Shown: positions 1 to 7,559, numbered from the stretch's first letter. The stretch: 22,724 bases of DNA from WHSW01 sp036794585 (GCA_036794585.1 DAIRGH010000045.1:1-22724), one strand, 5' to 3'. The notes: generated by a model not told the origin, from the sequence alone. A program made the numbers and translations.

Positions 1-2
1 GC

Positions 3-107
3 CGGGCCCTGCGCCGGGCGCTCGCCGGCGGCGGGGGGCTCGGGCGGCGCCTGCGCGGGCTGGTTGCGATTCCGCTGGGAGGCCCGCGAAACGGAAACGG
101 CCGGTGA
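3..107 (+). CDS. C-terminal end of an upstream gene (partial, unidentified)
   Basis: A reading frame open from the window edge ends at TGA 105-107. It overlaps the GTG start of the next gene by four bases (GTGA), the usual arrangement of translationally coupled genes. The visible 34 residues are rich in Arg, Gly and Leu and end in NGNGR. They are too few to assign a family. The overlap is the main reason to believe it is real; the very high GC content keeps the other frames open too, so it could be chance. Confidence 0.4.
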   Translation, partial: RALRRALAGGGGLGRRLRGLVAIPLGGPRNGNGR

Positions 108-517
108 GCGTGAGCGGCGAGCTCTCGGGCGTTCTCGAGACCTGCCTGTACCACGCTCCCGAGCACGCGGCCGAGGTCGAGCGTTTCTACGGCGAGCTGC
201 TCGGACTGCCCCTAGTCTCGCGCTGGCCGGGAGGGATGGGCTTTCGCGTCGGCGCCGGGATGCTGCTGCTCTTCGATCGCGACGAGCTCGCCGAGCGCGA
301 CGGGCCGATCGCGTCCCATGGAACCACTGGGCCCGGACATGCCTGTCTGCTCGCGGGTTCCCCTGAGCAGTACGTGGGGTGGAAGCTGCGGCTGCAGGAG
401 GCCGGGATCGAGCTCACCCACGAGCACAGCTGGGGAGCCGAGCGGCGCTCGATCTACTTCGAGGACCCCGCCGGCAACCTGCTCGAGATCGCCGACGGCG
501 ACCTCTGGCCGCGATGA
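104..517 (+). CDS. VOC-fold (glyoxalase/bleomycin-resistance/dioxygenase-like) protein
   Basis: This 137-aa protein is the size of a single vicinal-oxygen-chelate domain made of two beta-alpha-beta-beta-beta units. It shows the usual pattern: LETCLYHAPEHAAEVERFYG at the N-terminus, where a strand with His is followed by the helix that precedes FYxxxLGL, and EHSWGAERRSIYFEDPAGN near the C-terminus. The IYFEDPAGNLLEIA segment is the classic second-half signature with a metal-ligand Glu. The family holds lyases, dioxygenases and drug-binding proteins, so the substrate cannot be read from the sequence. Start GTG 104 overlaps the preceding stop. It is probably co-transcribed with that gene; the next gene begins 55 bases on with its own strong Shine-Dalgarno. 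Confidence 0.85.
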   Translation: MSVSGELSGVLETCLYHAPEHAAEVERFYGELLGLPLVSRWPGGMGFRVGAGMLLLFDRDELAERDGPIASHGTTGPGHACLLAGSPEQYVGWKLRLQEAGIELTHEHSWGAERRSIYFEDPAGNLLEIADGDLWPR

Positions 518-558
518 TTCTCGGCCGACGCGCCGGTCTTACTTTTGAAACCGAACGA

Positions 559-566
559 GGAGGAGG
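559..566 (+). promoter_or_regulatory. strong ribosome binding site
   Basis: GGAGGAGG lies six bases before ATG 573. It is one of the strongest Shine-Dalgarno sequences in the window and fixes the start of the DHFR-like gene. Confidence 0.7.
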
Positions 567-572
567 ATCGAA

Positions 573-1133
573 ATGGGACGGATCGTGGTCACCGAGTTCC
601 TGTCGCTCGACGGCGTGATGGAGGCCCCGGGCGGTGAGGACTTCAAGTACCCCGGCTGGAGCTTCGAGTACGACCGGGGCGACGATGGCAACCAGTTCAA
701 GCTCGACGAGGCATTCGACGCCGAGGCGTTGCTCCTCGGACGGGTCACGTACGAAGGCTTCGCCAACGCGTGGCCGGAGCGCGAGGGCGAGTTCGCCGAC
801 AAGTTCAACGAGATGCCCAAGTACGTCGTCTCCTCGACGCTCACCGACCCCGAGTGGAACAACACGACCGTGCTCGAGGGTGACGTGGTCGAGTCGGTGG
901 CCAAGCTCCGTGGCGAGATCGACGGCAACGCATACGTCCACGGCAGCCGCCAGCTCGTGCAGACCCTGATCGAGAACGACCTCGTCGACGAGCTGCGGTT
1001 GATGATCTTCCCGGTAGTCCTCGGCACCGGCAAGCGCCTGTTCGGTGAGACGAGCGACAAGAAGAGCCTCAAGCTGAGGGAGTCGAAGACCGTCGGCGAC
1101 GGGGTCGGGATTCTCGTCTACGAACGCGCCTAG
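573..1133 (+). CDS. dihydrofolate-reductase-like protein (RibD C-terminal domain family)
   Basis: The 186-aa product begins MGRIVVTEFLSLDGVMEAPG, the N-terminal signature of the YyaP/YwjB-type RibD-C family. Later segments match the same fold: AEALLLGRVTYEGFANAWP, then YVVSSTLTDPEWNNTTVL, YVHGSRQLVQTLIENDLVDEL and the IFPVVLGTGKRLFG motif. The family shares the NADPH-binding fold of dihydrofolate reductase and of the riboflavin-pathway reductase, but most members have no proven substrate. It should not be called folA. The stop codon shares a CTAG with the stop of the converging hydrolase gene. Confidence 0.9.
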   Translation: MGRIVVTEFLSLDGVMEAPGGEDFKYPGWSFEYDRGDDGNQFKLDEAFDAEALLLGRVTYEGFANAWPEREGEFADKFNEMPKYVVSSTLTDPEWNNTTVLEGDVVESVAKLRGEIDGNAYVHGSRQLVQTLIENDLVDELRLMIFPVVLGTGKRLFGETSDKKSLKLRESKTVGDGVGILVYERA

Positions 1134-1684
1134 AGCAGCTCGTCAAGCCAGCGGCGGACGGCTGCGGCGACCGCGTCGAGGTCCGACTTCAGGCCGTGGT
1201 CGCCGCGCACCTGGACGACCTGACGCGAAGGCCCGGGCGGCGGCATCCCGAAGCGGTCGCTTTCGCCCTGGACTACCAGGACGGGCACAGTGACTGCCTC
1301 GAGCTCATCGAGCCGGCTCTGTGGCGGCTTGCCACCGCGCGAGGGCGACTCGAGCGGAAATGCGAGGCAGAGCACGGCGACGACGCCGAGCTCGGCGGCG
1401 GTCCGGCATGCGACCCGCGCCCCGGCCGAGCGGCCGCCGGCGATCAGCGGCAGGTCGCCGAGCTCGTCCGCGCGCAGCGACTCGACGGCCGCGATCCATG
1501 CAGCGTCGAGCTGCGGCGGGCGCGGCGACGAACGCTTGCCGGCGACGCGATAGGGCTGTTCGACCAGCGCGACGCTGACCTGCTCCGGAAGCGCCGCCTC
1601 GGTGGCGGCGACGAGGTCAGGAGCGCCGACACCTCCGGCGGCACCGTGGCCGAGGACCAGCGCTGCCCGCGGCGAGTCGGCCAC
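1130..1684 (-). CDS. alpha/beta-hydrolase family protein (Tex30/KANL3-like bacterial type)
   Basis: The frame from GTG 1684 gives 184 aa with a hydrolase layout: an oxyanion-type LGHGAAGG near residues 11-18, nucleophile elbow GRSAG with Ser86, a late Asp143 in QGESDRFG and His163 in GDHGL. These fit a Ser-Asp-His triad. VEQPYRVAGKRSS and FPLESPSRGG are also typical of this bacterial family, which has no settled substrate. The coding signal continues upstream of GTG 1684: in-frame codons to about 1735 read EREIDTPHGPARAHLHV, resembling the normal N-terminus of the family. The only candidate start there is CTG 1735, so the true gene is probably 1130-1735. It lies just downstream of osmC on the same strand and is likely co-transcribed. 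Confidence 0.85.
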   Translation of the reverse strand: MADSPRAALVLGHGAAGGVGAPDLVAATEAALPEQVSVALVEQPYRVAGKRSSPRPPQLDAAWIAAVESLRADELGDLPLIAGGRSAGARVACRTAAELGVVAVLCLAFPLESPSRGGKPPQSRLDELEAVTVPVLVVQGESDRFGMPPPGPSRQVVQVRGDHGLKSDLDAVAAAVRRWLDELL

Positions 1685-1742
1685 GTGAAGGTGGGCTCGC
1701 GCCGGCCCGTGCGGGGTGTCGATCTCTCGTTCCAGGGCGAGC

Positions 1743-2174
1743 CTAGGGCGCGAGCCGCGCGCTCACGGTCATCTCCTTGACCCCGGCCAGGGCGCGCGAG
1801 ACGGCGCAGCCGGCCTTGGCCTCCTCGGCATGCTCGGCGAAGTGCTGCTCGTCGATCTCGGCAACCTTTCCCTCGGTCTCGAGGTCGATCCGGGTGATCG
1901 TCGGGCCCTCGTCGCTCGGGCGCAGCTGCACCGTTGCGACCGTTCGCACCCACTCCGGAGCGTGTCCGTGCTCGGCGAGCGTGCCGCTGAGCGCCATGGT
2001 GAAGCAGCCGGCGTGCGCCGCAGCGATCAGCTCCTCCGGGTTTGTGCCCTCGCCCTCCTCGAAGCGCGAGGAGAACGAGTAGGCCCCGGTGAAGACGCCG
2101 TCGCCGACGGTGAGATCCCCGCTGCCGCTCTTGAGGTCGCCCCGCCACTCGGCGGTGCCGGTCCGTGTCGCCAT
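1743..2174 (-). CDS. osmC: OsmC-family peroxiredoxin
   Basis: The 143-aa protein has the OsmC fold signatures. TNPEELIAAAHAGCFTMALS carries Cys57, the peroxidatic cysteine, and AKAGCAVSRAL carries Cys123, the resolving cysteine. Enzymes of this family reduce organic hydroperoxides in the cytoplasm using thiol reductants. The sequence is closer to OsmC than to Ohr because of the TNPEELIAAAHAxCF form. ATG 2174 is preceded by GAGGAG at about 2181-2187 on the minus strand, which supports this start. It is first in a two-gene minus-strand unit with the hydrolase and faces the cyclase gene divergently. Confidence 0.93.
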   Translation of the reverse strand: MATRTGTAEWRGDLKSGSGDLTVGDGVFTGAYSFSSRFEEGEGTNPEELIAAAHAGCFTMALSGTLAEHGHAPEWVRTVATVQLRPSDEGPTITRIDLETEGKVAEIDEQHFAEHAEEAKAGCAVSRALAGVKEMTVSARLAP

Positions 2175-2266
2175 TCAGGCTCTCCTCTCGCTCGACCGCT
2201 CGGCCTGGCGGGCCACGACCGCGATGCTATCCAGCCCAAGAGTTGCAGAGGCGATTGAATGCGTGC

Positions 2267-4879
2267 GTGACAGACGTGTCGACCGTCGAGGCCAGAACGG
2301 TGACGATGCTGTTCACCGACATCGAGGGATCGACACGGCTTGCGCGCGCTCTGGGCAGCGGGTGGCGCGACGTCCTCGGCGTCCACCATCGCCTGCTCGG
2401 CGGCGCGATCGCGCAGTGCGGGGGCGAGGTCGAACGCACCGAGGGCGACTCCTTCTTCGCCCTGTTCGACGGGCCGGACGCCGCGCTTGCGGCCGCAGTG
2501 GCGGGCCAGCGTGCGCTCGCCAACCACCCGTGGCCGCCCGAGTTGGGGGAGCTGAAGGTGCGCATGGGCCTGCACACCGGGAAGATCGAGGGGCCGGTCG
2601 GGGACCTCGTCGGGCTCGACATCCACCTGGCCGCCCGCGTAGAGAGTGCCGCCAACGGCGGGCAGGTGGTCATCACCGACGCCACGCGGCGCGCGGCGAC
2701 CGAGCCGTTCGACCTTGCCGGCCTCGGGGAGCATCGGCTCAAGGACTTCCCGAAGCCGGAGCGTCTCTGGCTCGTCAAGCACGACGAACGCGGCCCGGAC
2801 GACTTTCCCGCGCTGCGGACCGAGCCCGTCCGGCCGACCAACCTGTGGGCCGACCCGCGGCGACTGGTCGGCCGGGAGGAGGAGCTCGCCTGGCTCGGCG
2901 AGGCCCTGATGGGCGAGGACCGCCTGGTCACGGTGCTGGGGATCGGAGGCACCGGCAAGACCCGGCTGGCGGTCGCCGCGGCGCACGCGCATCTCAATGC
3001 GTTCGAGGGCGGCGTGTGGCTGATCTCACTCGCCGGCGTCACCGATCCAGGCGTGTTCATGCCCACGATCGCCACGACGCTGGACGTCGGCGACTCCGAC
3101 GCCGCGACACTCGACGAGGCGGTGGCCGGTCGCCTGAGAGCGCGCCCGACGTTGCTCGTGCTGGATAACTTCGAACAGCTCGTCGACGCCGCTGGCTTGA
3201 TCACGGCGCTCTTGGGCGAGGCGCCAAAGACCCGCGTGCTCGTCACGAGCCAGCTTCCGCTTCGGATCGCGCACGAGCGCATCCTGCGGCTGGAGCCGTT
3301 GCCGCGAGCTGCGGCTGTCGCCCTGTTCGACCAGCGCGCAGGCCTAGCTTCGCCCGGCTTCGAGCTCGAGCGACATCGGGCCGAGGTCGAGTCCATCTGC
3401 GCACGGCTGGAGGGCATGCCGCTGGCGATCGAGCTCGCCGCCGCGCGCGTGGCCACCCTCGCGCCTGCGCAGGTGCTCGCCCGTCTGGACCAGTCGCTGC
3501 GACTGCTCGTCCGCGGCCCGCGCGACCTGCCCGAGCGTCACCGCACGCTCCGAGCGGCGCTTGATTGGACGGCCGGCCTCCTCGCCCCCGACGAGCAGGT
3601 CCTCCTGGCTCGCTCGGCCGCCTTCGCGGGACCGGTGCCGTTCGACGCGCTGGAGGCGGTCGCCGCAGTGGCGCCTGCCGTCGACGCGCTGGAGGCGCTG
3701 AGCGGCTTGGTCGACGCCTCGTTCGTCCGGCGGGTCGACACGCGCGAGCACGGTGTCCGCTACACGCTTGCTCAAGCGGTGCGCGACTTCGCCGCCGAGC
3801 GGCTCGCCGCATCGGGCGAGGAACGCGAGGCGCGCCTGGCCCAGGCGGCGTACGTCGCCGCAATCGGGCGCCGCGGCCGCGCCTTCGGCGCGTTGGACCC
3901 CGGGCTTGAGGAGCTGGCCGGGATCGAGGCGGAGCTGCGCCCCGCCCTGGACTGGACGCGCGCCCACGCGCCGGACGAACACGCGCGGATCGCAGGCGAC
4001 CTCGGCGTCTCCATGTACGGGCTGGGGCGTGCGCGTGAGGTCTGGACCGAGCTCGGTATCGCCATCGAGCGGGTCGGGGTCGACGACCCCGTCGGAGGGT
4101 GGGCGGCGATCGTCCGCGGCTACGCCGGCGTCTCCCTCGCCTACGTTGAGGAGGCCCGTGGTCTGATGCTGGCGGGCGTCGCTGCCGCACGGGCCGCCGA
4201 CGACCCTCTCCAGCTGGAGCTGACGCTGCGCCTCGCCGGTCTGATGAGCGGGTTCATGGAGGAGCCGGAGCGTGGGCTCGCGTACGCGACTGAGGCCCTG
4301 GAGCTCGCGCGTCGCAGCGGCGACCCTGAACTCGTAATACCGGAGCTGTGCTACGCGGCCCAGGCGCTCACGATGCTCGGACGGCTGGACGAGGCGGAAC
4401 GCATGCTGGACGAGGCGGAGTCGATCCCCCGGAGAGCCTCCAGCCACCTGAGCGTGGCCACCCACCGCGCGGACATCGCCCTCAAGCGGCAGGACTGGGC
4501 GCAGGCTGCGCGCGAGTATGCCGGGAGCGCCCGTGACGCGCGCGCTTCGAGCAACCAGCTCGTCGGCGATCTGCGCTGCGCCGCCTACTGCCTGCTCGAG
4601 CTCGGCGCCGACGAGGGCGGCCTGGAGATAGATGCGGTCGCTGCAGCGATCACGGAGGAGACGGGGCAGATCGGCGTTGAGGACCATTACATCCCCAGGC
4701 ATCGTTCGCTGCTCGAGCAGGCGCGCCACAACTTGGACCCGGACCGCGTCGCGAGCGTCGTGGCGCGTGGCCGGCGGGTGCCGGCTTCGGAGGCTGCGGT
4801 GCGCGCCGGGGCTATCGTCGAGACGTACGTCACGTCGGCCGGTGCTGATCCTTACGCGGCTCCGTCGGAGCCGGGATAG
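2267..4879 (+). CDS. class III nucleotide cyclase - STAND/NB-ARC ATPase - TPR-like fusion protein
   Basis: From GTG 2267 the product is 870 aa. Residues about 10-175 form a class III cyclase domain: metal Asp18 in LFTDIEGST, second metal Asp61 in TEGDSFFALF, purine-site Asp118 and Arg124 in LDIHLAARV. Two expected positions differ: Arg57 sits where Lys usually selects adenine, and His120 sits where Asn is common. Residues about 195-500 form a STAND ATPase: Walker A GIGGTGKT (225-232), Walker B LLVLDN with Asp300, a TSQLPLRIAHE sensor segment and GMPLAIELAAARVATL. The rest is helical, TPR-like. Related actinobacterial proteins often end in a LuxR helix-turn-helix; none is visible here. The frame is open to 2165, but that start would run into the divergent osmC start. 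The next gene follows after 12 bases. Confidence 0.92.
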   Translation: MTDVSTVEARTVTMLFTDIEGSTRLARALGSGWRDVLGVHHRLLGGAIAQCGGEVERTEGDSFFALFDGPDAALAAAVAGQRALANHPWPPELGELKVRMGLHTGKIEGPVGDLVGLDIHLAARVESAANGGQVVITDATRRAATEPFDLAGLGEHRLKDFPKPERLWLVKHDERGPDDFPALRTEPVRPTNLWADPRRLVGREEELAWLGEALMGEDRLVTVLGIGGTGKTRLAVAAAHAHLNAFEGGVWLISLAGVTDPGVFMPTIATTLDVGDSDAATLDEAVAGRLRARPTLLVLDNFEQLVDAAGLITALLGEAPKTRVLVTSQLPLRIAHERILRLEPLPRAAAVALFDQRAGLASPGFELERHRAEVESICARLEGMPLAIELAAARVATLAPAQVLARLDQSLRLLVRGPRDLPERHRTLRAALDWTAGLLAPDEQVLLARSAAFAGPVPFDALEAVAAVAPAVDALEALSGLVDASFVRRVDTREHGVRYTLAQAVRDFAAERLAASGEEREARLAQAAYVAAIGRRGRAFGALDPGLEELAGIEAELRPALDWTRAHAPDEHARIAGDLGVSMYGLGRAREVWTELGIAIERVGVDDPVGGWAAIVRGYAGVSLAYVEEARGLMLAGVAAARAADDPLQLELTLRLAGLMSGFMEEPERGLAYATEALELARRSGDPELVIPELCYAAQALTMLGRLDEAERMLDEAESIPRRASSHLSVATHRADIALKRQDWAQAAREYAGSARDARASSNQLVGDLRCAAYCLLELGADEGGLEIDAVAAAITEETGQIGVEDHYIPRHRSLLEQARHNLDPDRVASVVARGRRVPASEAAVRAGAIVETYVTSAGADPYAAPSEPG
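4857..4873 (+). other. perfect hairpin at the end of the cyclase-STAND gene
   Basis: CGGCTCC and GGAGCCG pair around a GTC loop, within the last codons before the stop at 4879. There is no U-tract. It is therefore not a standard terminator, but could weaken read-through into the sigma gene or arise by chance in GC-rich DNA. Confidence 0.3.
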
Positions 4880-4882
4880 GGT
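4877..4882 (+). promoter_or_regulatory. possible -10 box of the ECF sigma gene
   Basis: TAGGGT lies nine bases before GTG 4892. The same hexamer lies just before the MFS gene and upstream of the secreted-protein gene. It could give the sigma gene its own short-leader transcript within the operon. No convincing -35 box is visible. Confidence 0.3.
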
Positions 4883-4891
4883 CGTCGCGAA

Positions 4892-5434
4892 GTGGCAACC
4901 CAGACAACCGACGCAGAGCTCGCCGCTCGCTGCCGCGAGGGCGACGAGGCAGCCTGGGCCGAACTGGTCGAACGGTTCTCCGGTTACGTGTACGCGATCC
5001 TCGTCCGTGGATTTCGGATGGCCGACGCCGCGGCCGAGGATGTCTTTCAGGAGGTTTTCGCGCGTCTGTACGAGCGGATCGATTCGATCCGCGACGACGA
5101 CGCTATTCGAGCCTGGATCGGTCAGACCACTCGTCGCCTGGCAATCGACGCCTACCGAGCCGGTCGGCGAGAGGGCCCGTCGGCGATCGACGAGCTGCCG
5201 GAGACGGCGGAGCTCGATGGGCAGTTGGATCGCCTCGACGAGGCCTTGGACGTGCGGCGGGCGCTGGCTGCCCTGCCCGAAGGATGCGGTGAGATCCTCA
5301 CCCGCTTCTTCATCCGCGACGAGAGCTACCGCACGATCGGGGACGCGCTCGAGATCCCGTCAGGAACGGTTGCGAGCCGGATCTCTCGCTGCCTGGCCAG
5401 GCTGCGGGAAGAAATGCTGGCGAGCGGCGTCTGA
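4892..5434 (+). CDS. ECF-type RNA polymerase sigma factor
   Basis: The 180-aa protein has only sigma regions 2 and 4. Region 2 spans about residues 10-90: EAAWAELVERFSGYVYAI, then AEDVFQEVFARLYERI, the core-binding helix, and AWIGQTTRRLAIDAYRA, the -10-reading helix. Region 4 spans about 115-175 with ALPEGCGEILTRFFIRDESYRTIG and a helix-turn-helix in IPSGTVASRISRCLARLREEM. Such factors direct RNA polymerase to a small stress or envelope regulon. There is no recognisable membrane anti-sigma factor beside it. Instead it sits 12 bases after the cyclase-STAND gene and 14 bases before a small helical protein gene. Both neighbours are candidates for controlling it. Confidence 0.93.
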   Translation: MATQTTDAELAARCREGDEAAWAELVERFSGYVYAILVRGFRMADAAAEDVFQEVFARLYERIDSIRDDDAIRAWIGQTTRRLAIDAYRAGRREGPSAIDELPETAELDGQLDRLDEALDVRRALAALPEGCGEILTRFFIRDESYRTIGDALEIPSGTVASRISRCLARLREEMLASGV

Positions 5435-5448
5435 GGGATAGGGGACCG

Positions 5449-5715
5449 ATGAACAACGAACCTCGCCACGATGAAGAGCACCTGGCCGGACTGCTGGCCG
5501 AGCTCCGTGAACCGCCGCACCATTGGGTCGAGGCGGCGCAGCAGCTGCCACAGGCGCGCCGGTCCCTCGGCGAGATTGTCGCCCGGGCCGAGGCCGACGC
5601 GGCGTATCGCGAGCGGGTGCTGGCCGACCTGGAACACGCCCTCCGCGCCGCCGGCCATGAGCCGGCGCCTGAGCTCGTCGCCTCGCTGCGGGCGCGGCTG
5701 ACCGAGACCGACTGA
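5449..5715 (+). CDS. small helical protein downstream of the ECF sigma factor
   Basis: ATG 5449 follows AGGGGACC and starts an 88-aa protein that I cannot assign firmly. It is hydrophilic, predicted mostly helical, and has no signal peptide, membrane segment or Cys. Residues 14-35 (GLLAELREPPHHWVEAAQQL) carry a Trp-centred motif. Residues about 40-65 (ARRSLGEIVARAEADAAYRE, then RVLADLEHALRAAGHEP) resemble in spacing the helical ARAxxDxxFRxxLLxDPxxAL pattern of nitrile-hydratase-like or Nif11-like leader sequences. No Gly-Gly processing site or core follows, however. Its position suggests a cytoplasmic partner or modulator of the sigma factor. It ends three bases before the converging cyclodeaminase gene. 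Confidence 0.75.
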   Translation: MNNEPRHDEEHLAGLLAELREPPHHWVEAAQQLPQARRSLGEIVARAEADAAYRERVLADLEHALRAAGHEPAPELVASLRARLTETD

Positions 5716-5718
5716 CCT

Positions 5719-6321
5719 CTACGCGACCGCGGACGACCGCTCGCGGGCAGCCCGGGCGCGGTCGACGTAGGCCGCCGCATTGGCCCGAGTGCCCTCCTCG
5801 ACGCCGACTACGAGGTTGACTTCGACCAGGTCGGCGCAGACCTGAGCCGCCGCCTCGGCAAGGCGGCAAGCCGCGACCGCGTCTGGCCTACAGGCGGGGT
5901 CGCAGTGCTCTGCCGCCGCGGCTCCGAGCTCGGCGACGTCGGCGGCGATCTCAGCGCAAAGCAACGGAGCCTGCGCAGCTCGTCGGAGCGCCACGCCGAG
6001 CTGCCAGTCGCGCTGCTCCGCCCCAGCATCCTTGAGGGCGCCGCGCTCTCCGAGGCGCTGGATCGCTCGCTCATGAGCGACGACGGCCTCATCCAGCAAA
6101 GCGGTTGCGCGAGGCCTGAGGCGTTCGGCCTGCCCGGCAGTGGCGCTCGCTTCGTCCCACACACCGATTGAGCGTCGCGCGCACATCGAGACCAGGCCGG
6201 CGGCGATCGCGGTGGTGACGATCGCACCGGCGCCTGCAGCGGCGCCCGGTGAAGCGTCGGCGACCACGTCCAGGAAGTCGGCCAGCCGCGCCCCCGGGAG
6301 CCGATCGGGGCCGGCGGTCAC
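5719..6321 (-). CDS. cyclodeaminase/cyclohydrolase family protein (FTCD C-terminal-like)
   Basis: The 200-aa product matches the all-helical family of formiminotetrahydrofolate cyclodeaminase and methenyl-THF cyclohydrolase (FchA type). It begins with ADFLDVVADASPGAAAGAGA, the conserved Gly/Ala-rich N-terminus in which the usual (S)PGGG motif appears as SPGAAAG. Later helices include RATALLDEAVVAHERAIQ and the Asn-containing LVEVNLVVGVEEGTRANAAA. Members act in one-carbon folate metabolism, usually as soluble dimers. The altered glycine motif makes the exact reaction uncertain. GTG 6321 overlaps the stop of the upstream M16 peptidase gene by four bases, so the two are almost certainly translated from one mRNA. 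Confidence 0.83.
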   Translation of the reverse strand: MTAGPDRLPGARLADFLDVVADASPGAAAGAGAIVTTAIAAGLVSMCARRSIGVWDEASATAGQAERLRPRATALLDEAVVAHERAIQRLGERGALKDAGAEQRDWQLGVALRRAAQAPLLCAEIAADVAELGAAAAEHCDPACRPDAVAACRLAEAAAQVCADLVEVNLVVGVEEGTRANAAAYVDRARAARERSSAVA

Positions 6322-7559
6322 TCCGCGAACTCGCTCGCGTCATGCGGCCCGACGCAGGCGAGCGCGGCGCGCTCGCTGAGCGACCTCGAGACGGCGACTA
6401 CATCATCGAGCTCAACCGCGTCGAGGCTCTCCACGGCAGCGGCGGGGTCTCCGTCGTGACCGTGGATGAGCAGCTCCTCTGCCATGTGGATCGCCGCGCT
6501 GGTCGTGTTCTCGAACGCCAGCGCACGCCGGCCGGCGGCCGCGGAACGCGCGCGCTCGAACTCGTCCTCGGTCGGGCCCTGCTCGCCCAGCTCGACGACG
6601 ATCTCCTGGATCCGCCTCGTCGCCTCGACTGCGTGCTTCGAATCGAGGCCCGCGGTCACGTACACGAGCGCGGCGTCGGAAAGCGGATCGGGCTCGGCGC
6701 GGACGGAGTAGGCCCAGCCGCGTTCCTCGCGAATCTCTGTCACCAATCGCGAGCCCATCGAGCCGCCGAGAAGCATCGTGTAGACCGTCAGCGCTGCGCG
6801 CGTCCGTGGATCCTCGACCGGGGTCTCGGCACGCCAGGTGAGCACGACGTGTGACTGCTTCGAGTCGCGTTCCTCGACGAGGACCCGCGGTTGGTGCGGA
6901 GGGGGCGGCGACGCTGTCGGCGGAGGCGGGGCGTCGGGCAGCCGAGCGAGCAGGGTGTCGAGCTCGGGCGACGCGATCGCCGAGTCGTTGCCGACGATCA
7001 GAGCGCATCCTCGTGCCGGCGACCAGCAGCGCGAGCGGAAGTCCATGACCTCGTCGCGTCCGAGTCCCGCGAGGGTCTCGGGCGTTCCGAGGATCCTCCG
7101 GCCGAGAGCGTGGTCTCCGAAGGTGGCCGGCCCGCTGAGGTCGAGGGCGCGCGACTGCGGCTGGTCCTCGCTGCGAGCGATCTCCTGCAGCACCACGCCG
7201 CGCTCGCGATCGAGCTCGTGCGGGTCCAAACGGGGTCTACCGGTCATGTCGGTGAGCAGGTCCGCCGCCTCCAAGGCCCGCTCGGCTCGCACCCGGATGT
7301 GAAAGCAGACCAGCTCATGGCTGGTCTCCGCGTTCAGGCGGGCCCCGAGCCGGTCGGTGACGGCATTGACCTCGCGATGCGTGGGGTGGGACTCGCCGCC
7401 TTTGAAGACGAGGTGCTCGAGGAAGTGGGCGACCCCGTTCTCCTCGGGACGCTCTGCTCGGGCGCCGGCGTCGAAGGCGACCAGCAGCGTCACCGCGGAC
7501 GTCCCCTCGCGTCGATGGCGGCGAACGGTGAGGCCGTTGTCCAGCTGGGTCGCGATCAA
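6318..7559 (-). CDS. M16-family zinc metallopeptidase (single-unit, about 413 aa)
   Basis: The inverted zinc site HFLEH (His45, Glu48, His49 from the start chosen here) sits in NGVAHFLEHLVFKG. The third ligand is Glu126 in RGVVLQEI, 76 residues after the second His as the family requires. The C-terminal half carries the GGSMGSRLVTEIREERGWAYSV segment typical of M16B processing-peptidase-like proteins. These clamshell proteases degrade or process peptides and usually act as dimers. I chose TTG 7559 because the product then begins LIATQLDNGLTVRRH, the normal family start; the frame stays open to 7730 but that would run through the divergent MFS start. No clear Shine-Dalgarno precedes it. ATG 7604 is an alternative. 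Confidence 0.9.
   Translation of the reverse strand: MIATQLDNGLTVRRHRREGTSAVTLLVAFDAGARAERPEENGVAHFLEHLVFKGGESHPTHREVNAVTDRLGARLNAETSHELVCFHIRVRAERALEAADLLTDMTGRPRLDPHELDRERGVVLQEIARSEDQPQSRALDLSGPATFGDHALGRRILGTPETLAGLGRDEVMDFRSRCWSPARGCALIVGNDSAIASPELDTLLARLPDAPPPPTASPPPPHQPRVLVEERDSKQSHVVLTWRAETPVEDPRTRAALTVYTMLLGGSMGSRLVTEIREERGWAYSVRAEPDPLSDAALVYVTAGLDSKHAVEATRRIQEIVVELGEQGPTEDEFERARSAAAGRRALAFENTTSAAIHMAEELLIHGHDGDPAAAVESLDAVELDDVVAVSRSLSERAALACVGPHDASEFAE

Noticed and set aside
522..535. terminator after the VOC gene
   Set aside because: CGGC and GCCG can form only a four-pair stem, and the T-run begins several bases later. Too weak to call.
2165..2266. N-terminal extension of the cyclase-STAND protein
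   Set aside because: It would overlap the divergent osmC start, and the added residues (Arg/Pro/Ser-rich) look non-coding. GTG 2267 or GTG 2276 fits the family better.
3344..4729. 461-aa open frame on the minus strand opposite the cyclase-STAND gene
   Set aside because: It is an antisense shadow of a well-supported gene. Its composition is Arg/Gly/Leu-biased, has no family motifs, and reflects third-position GC bias.
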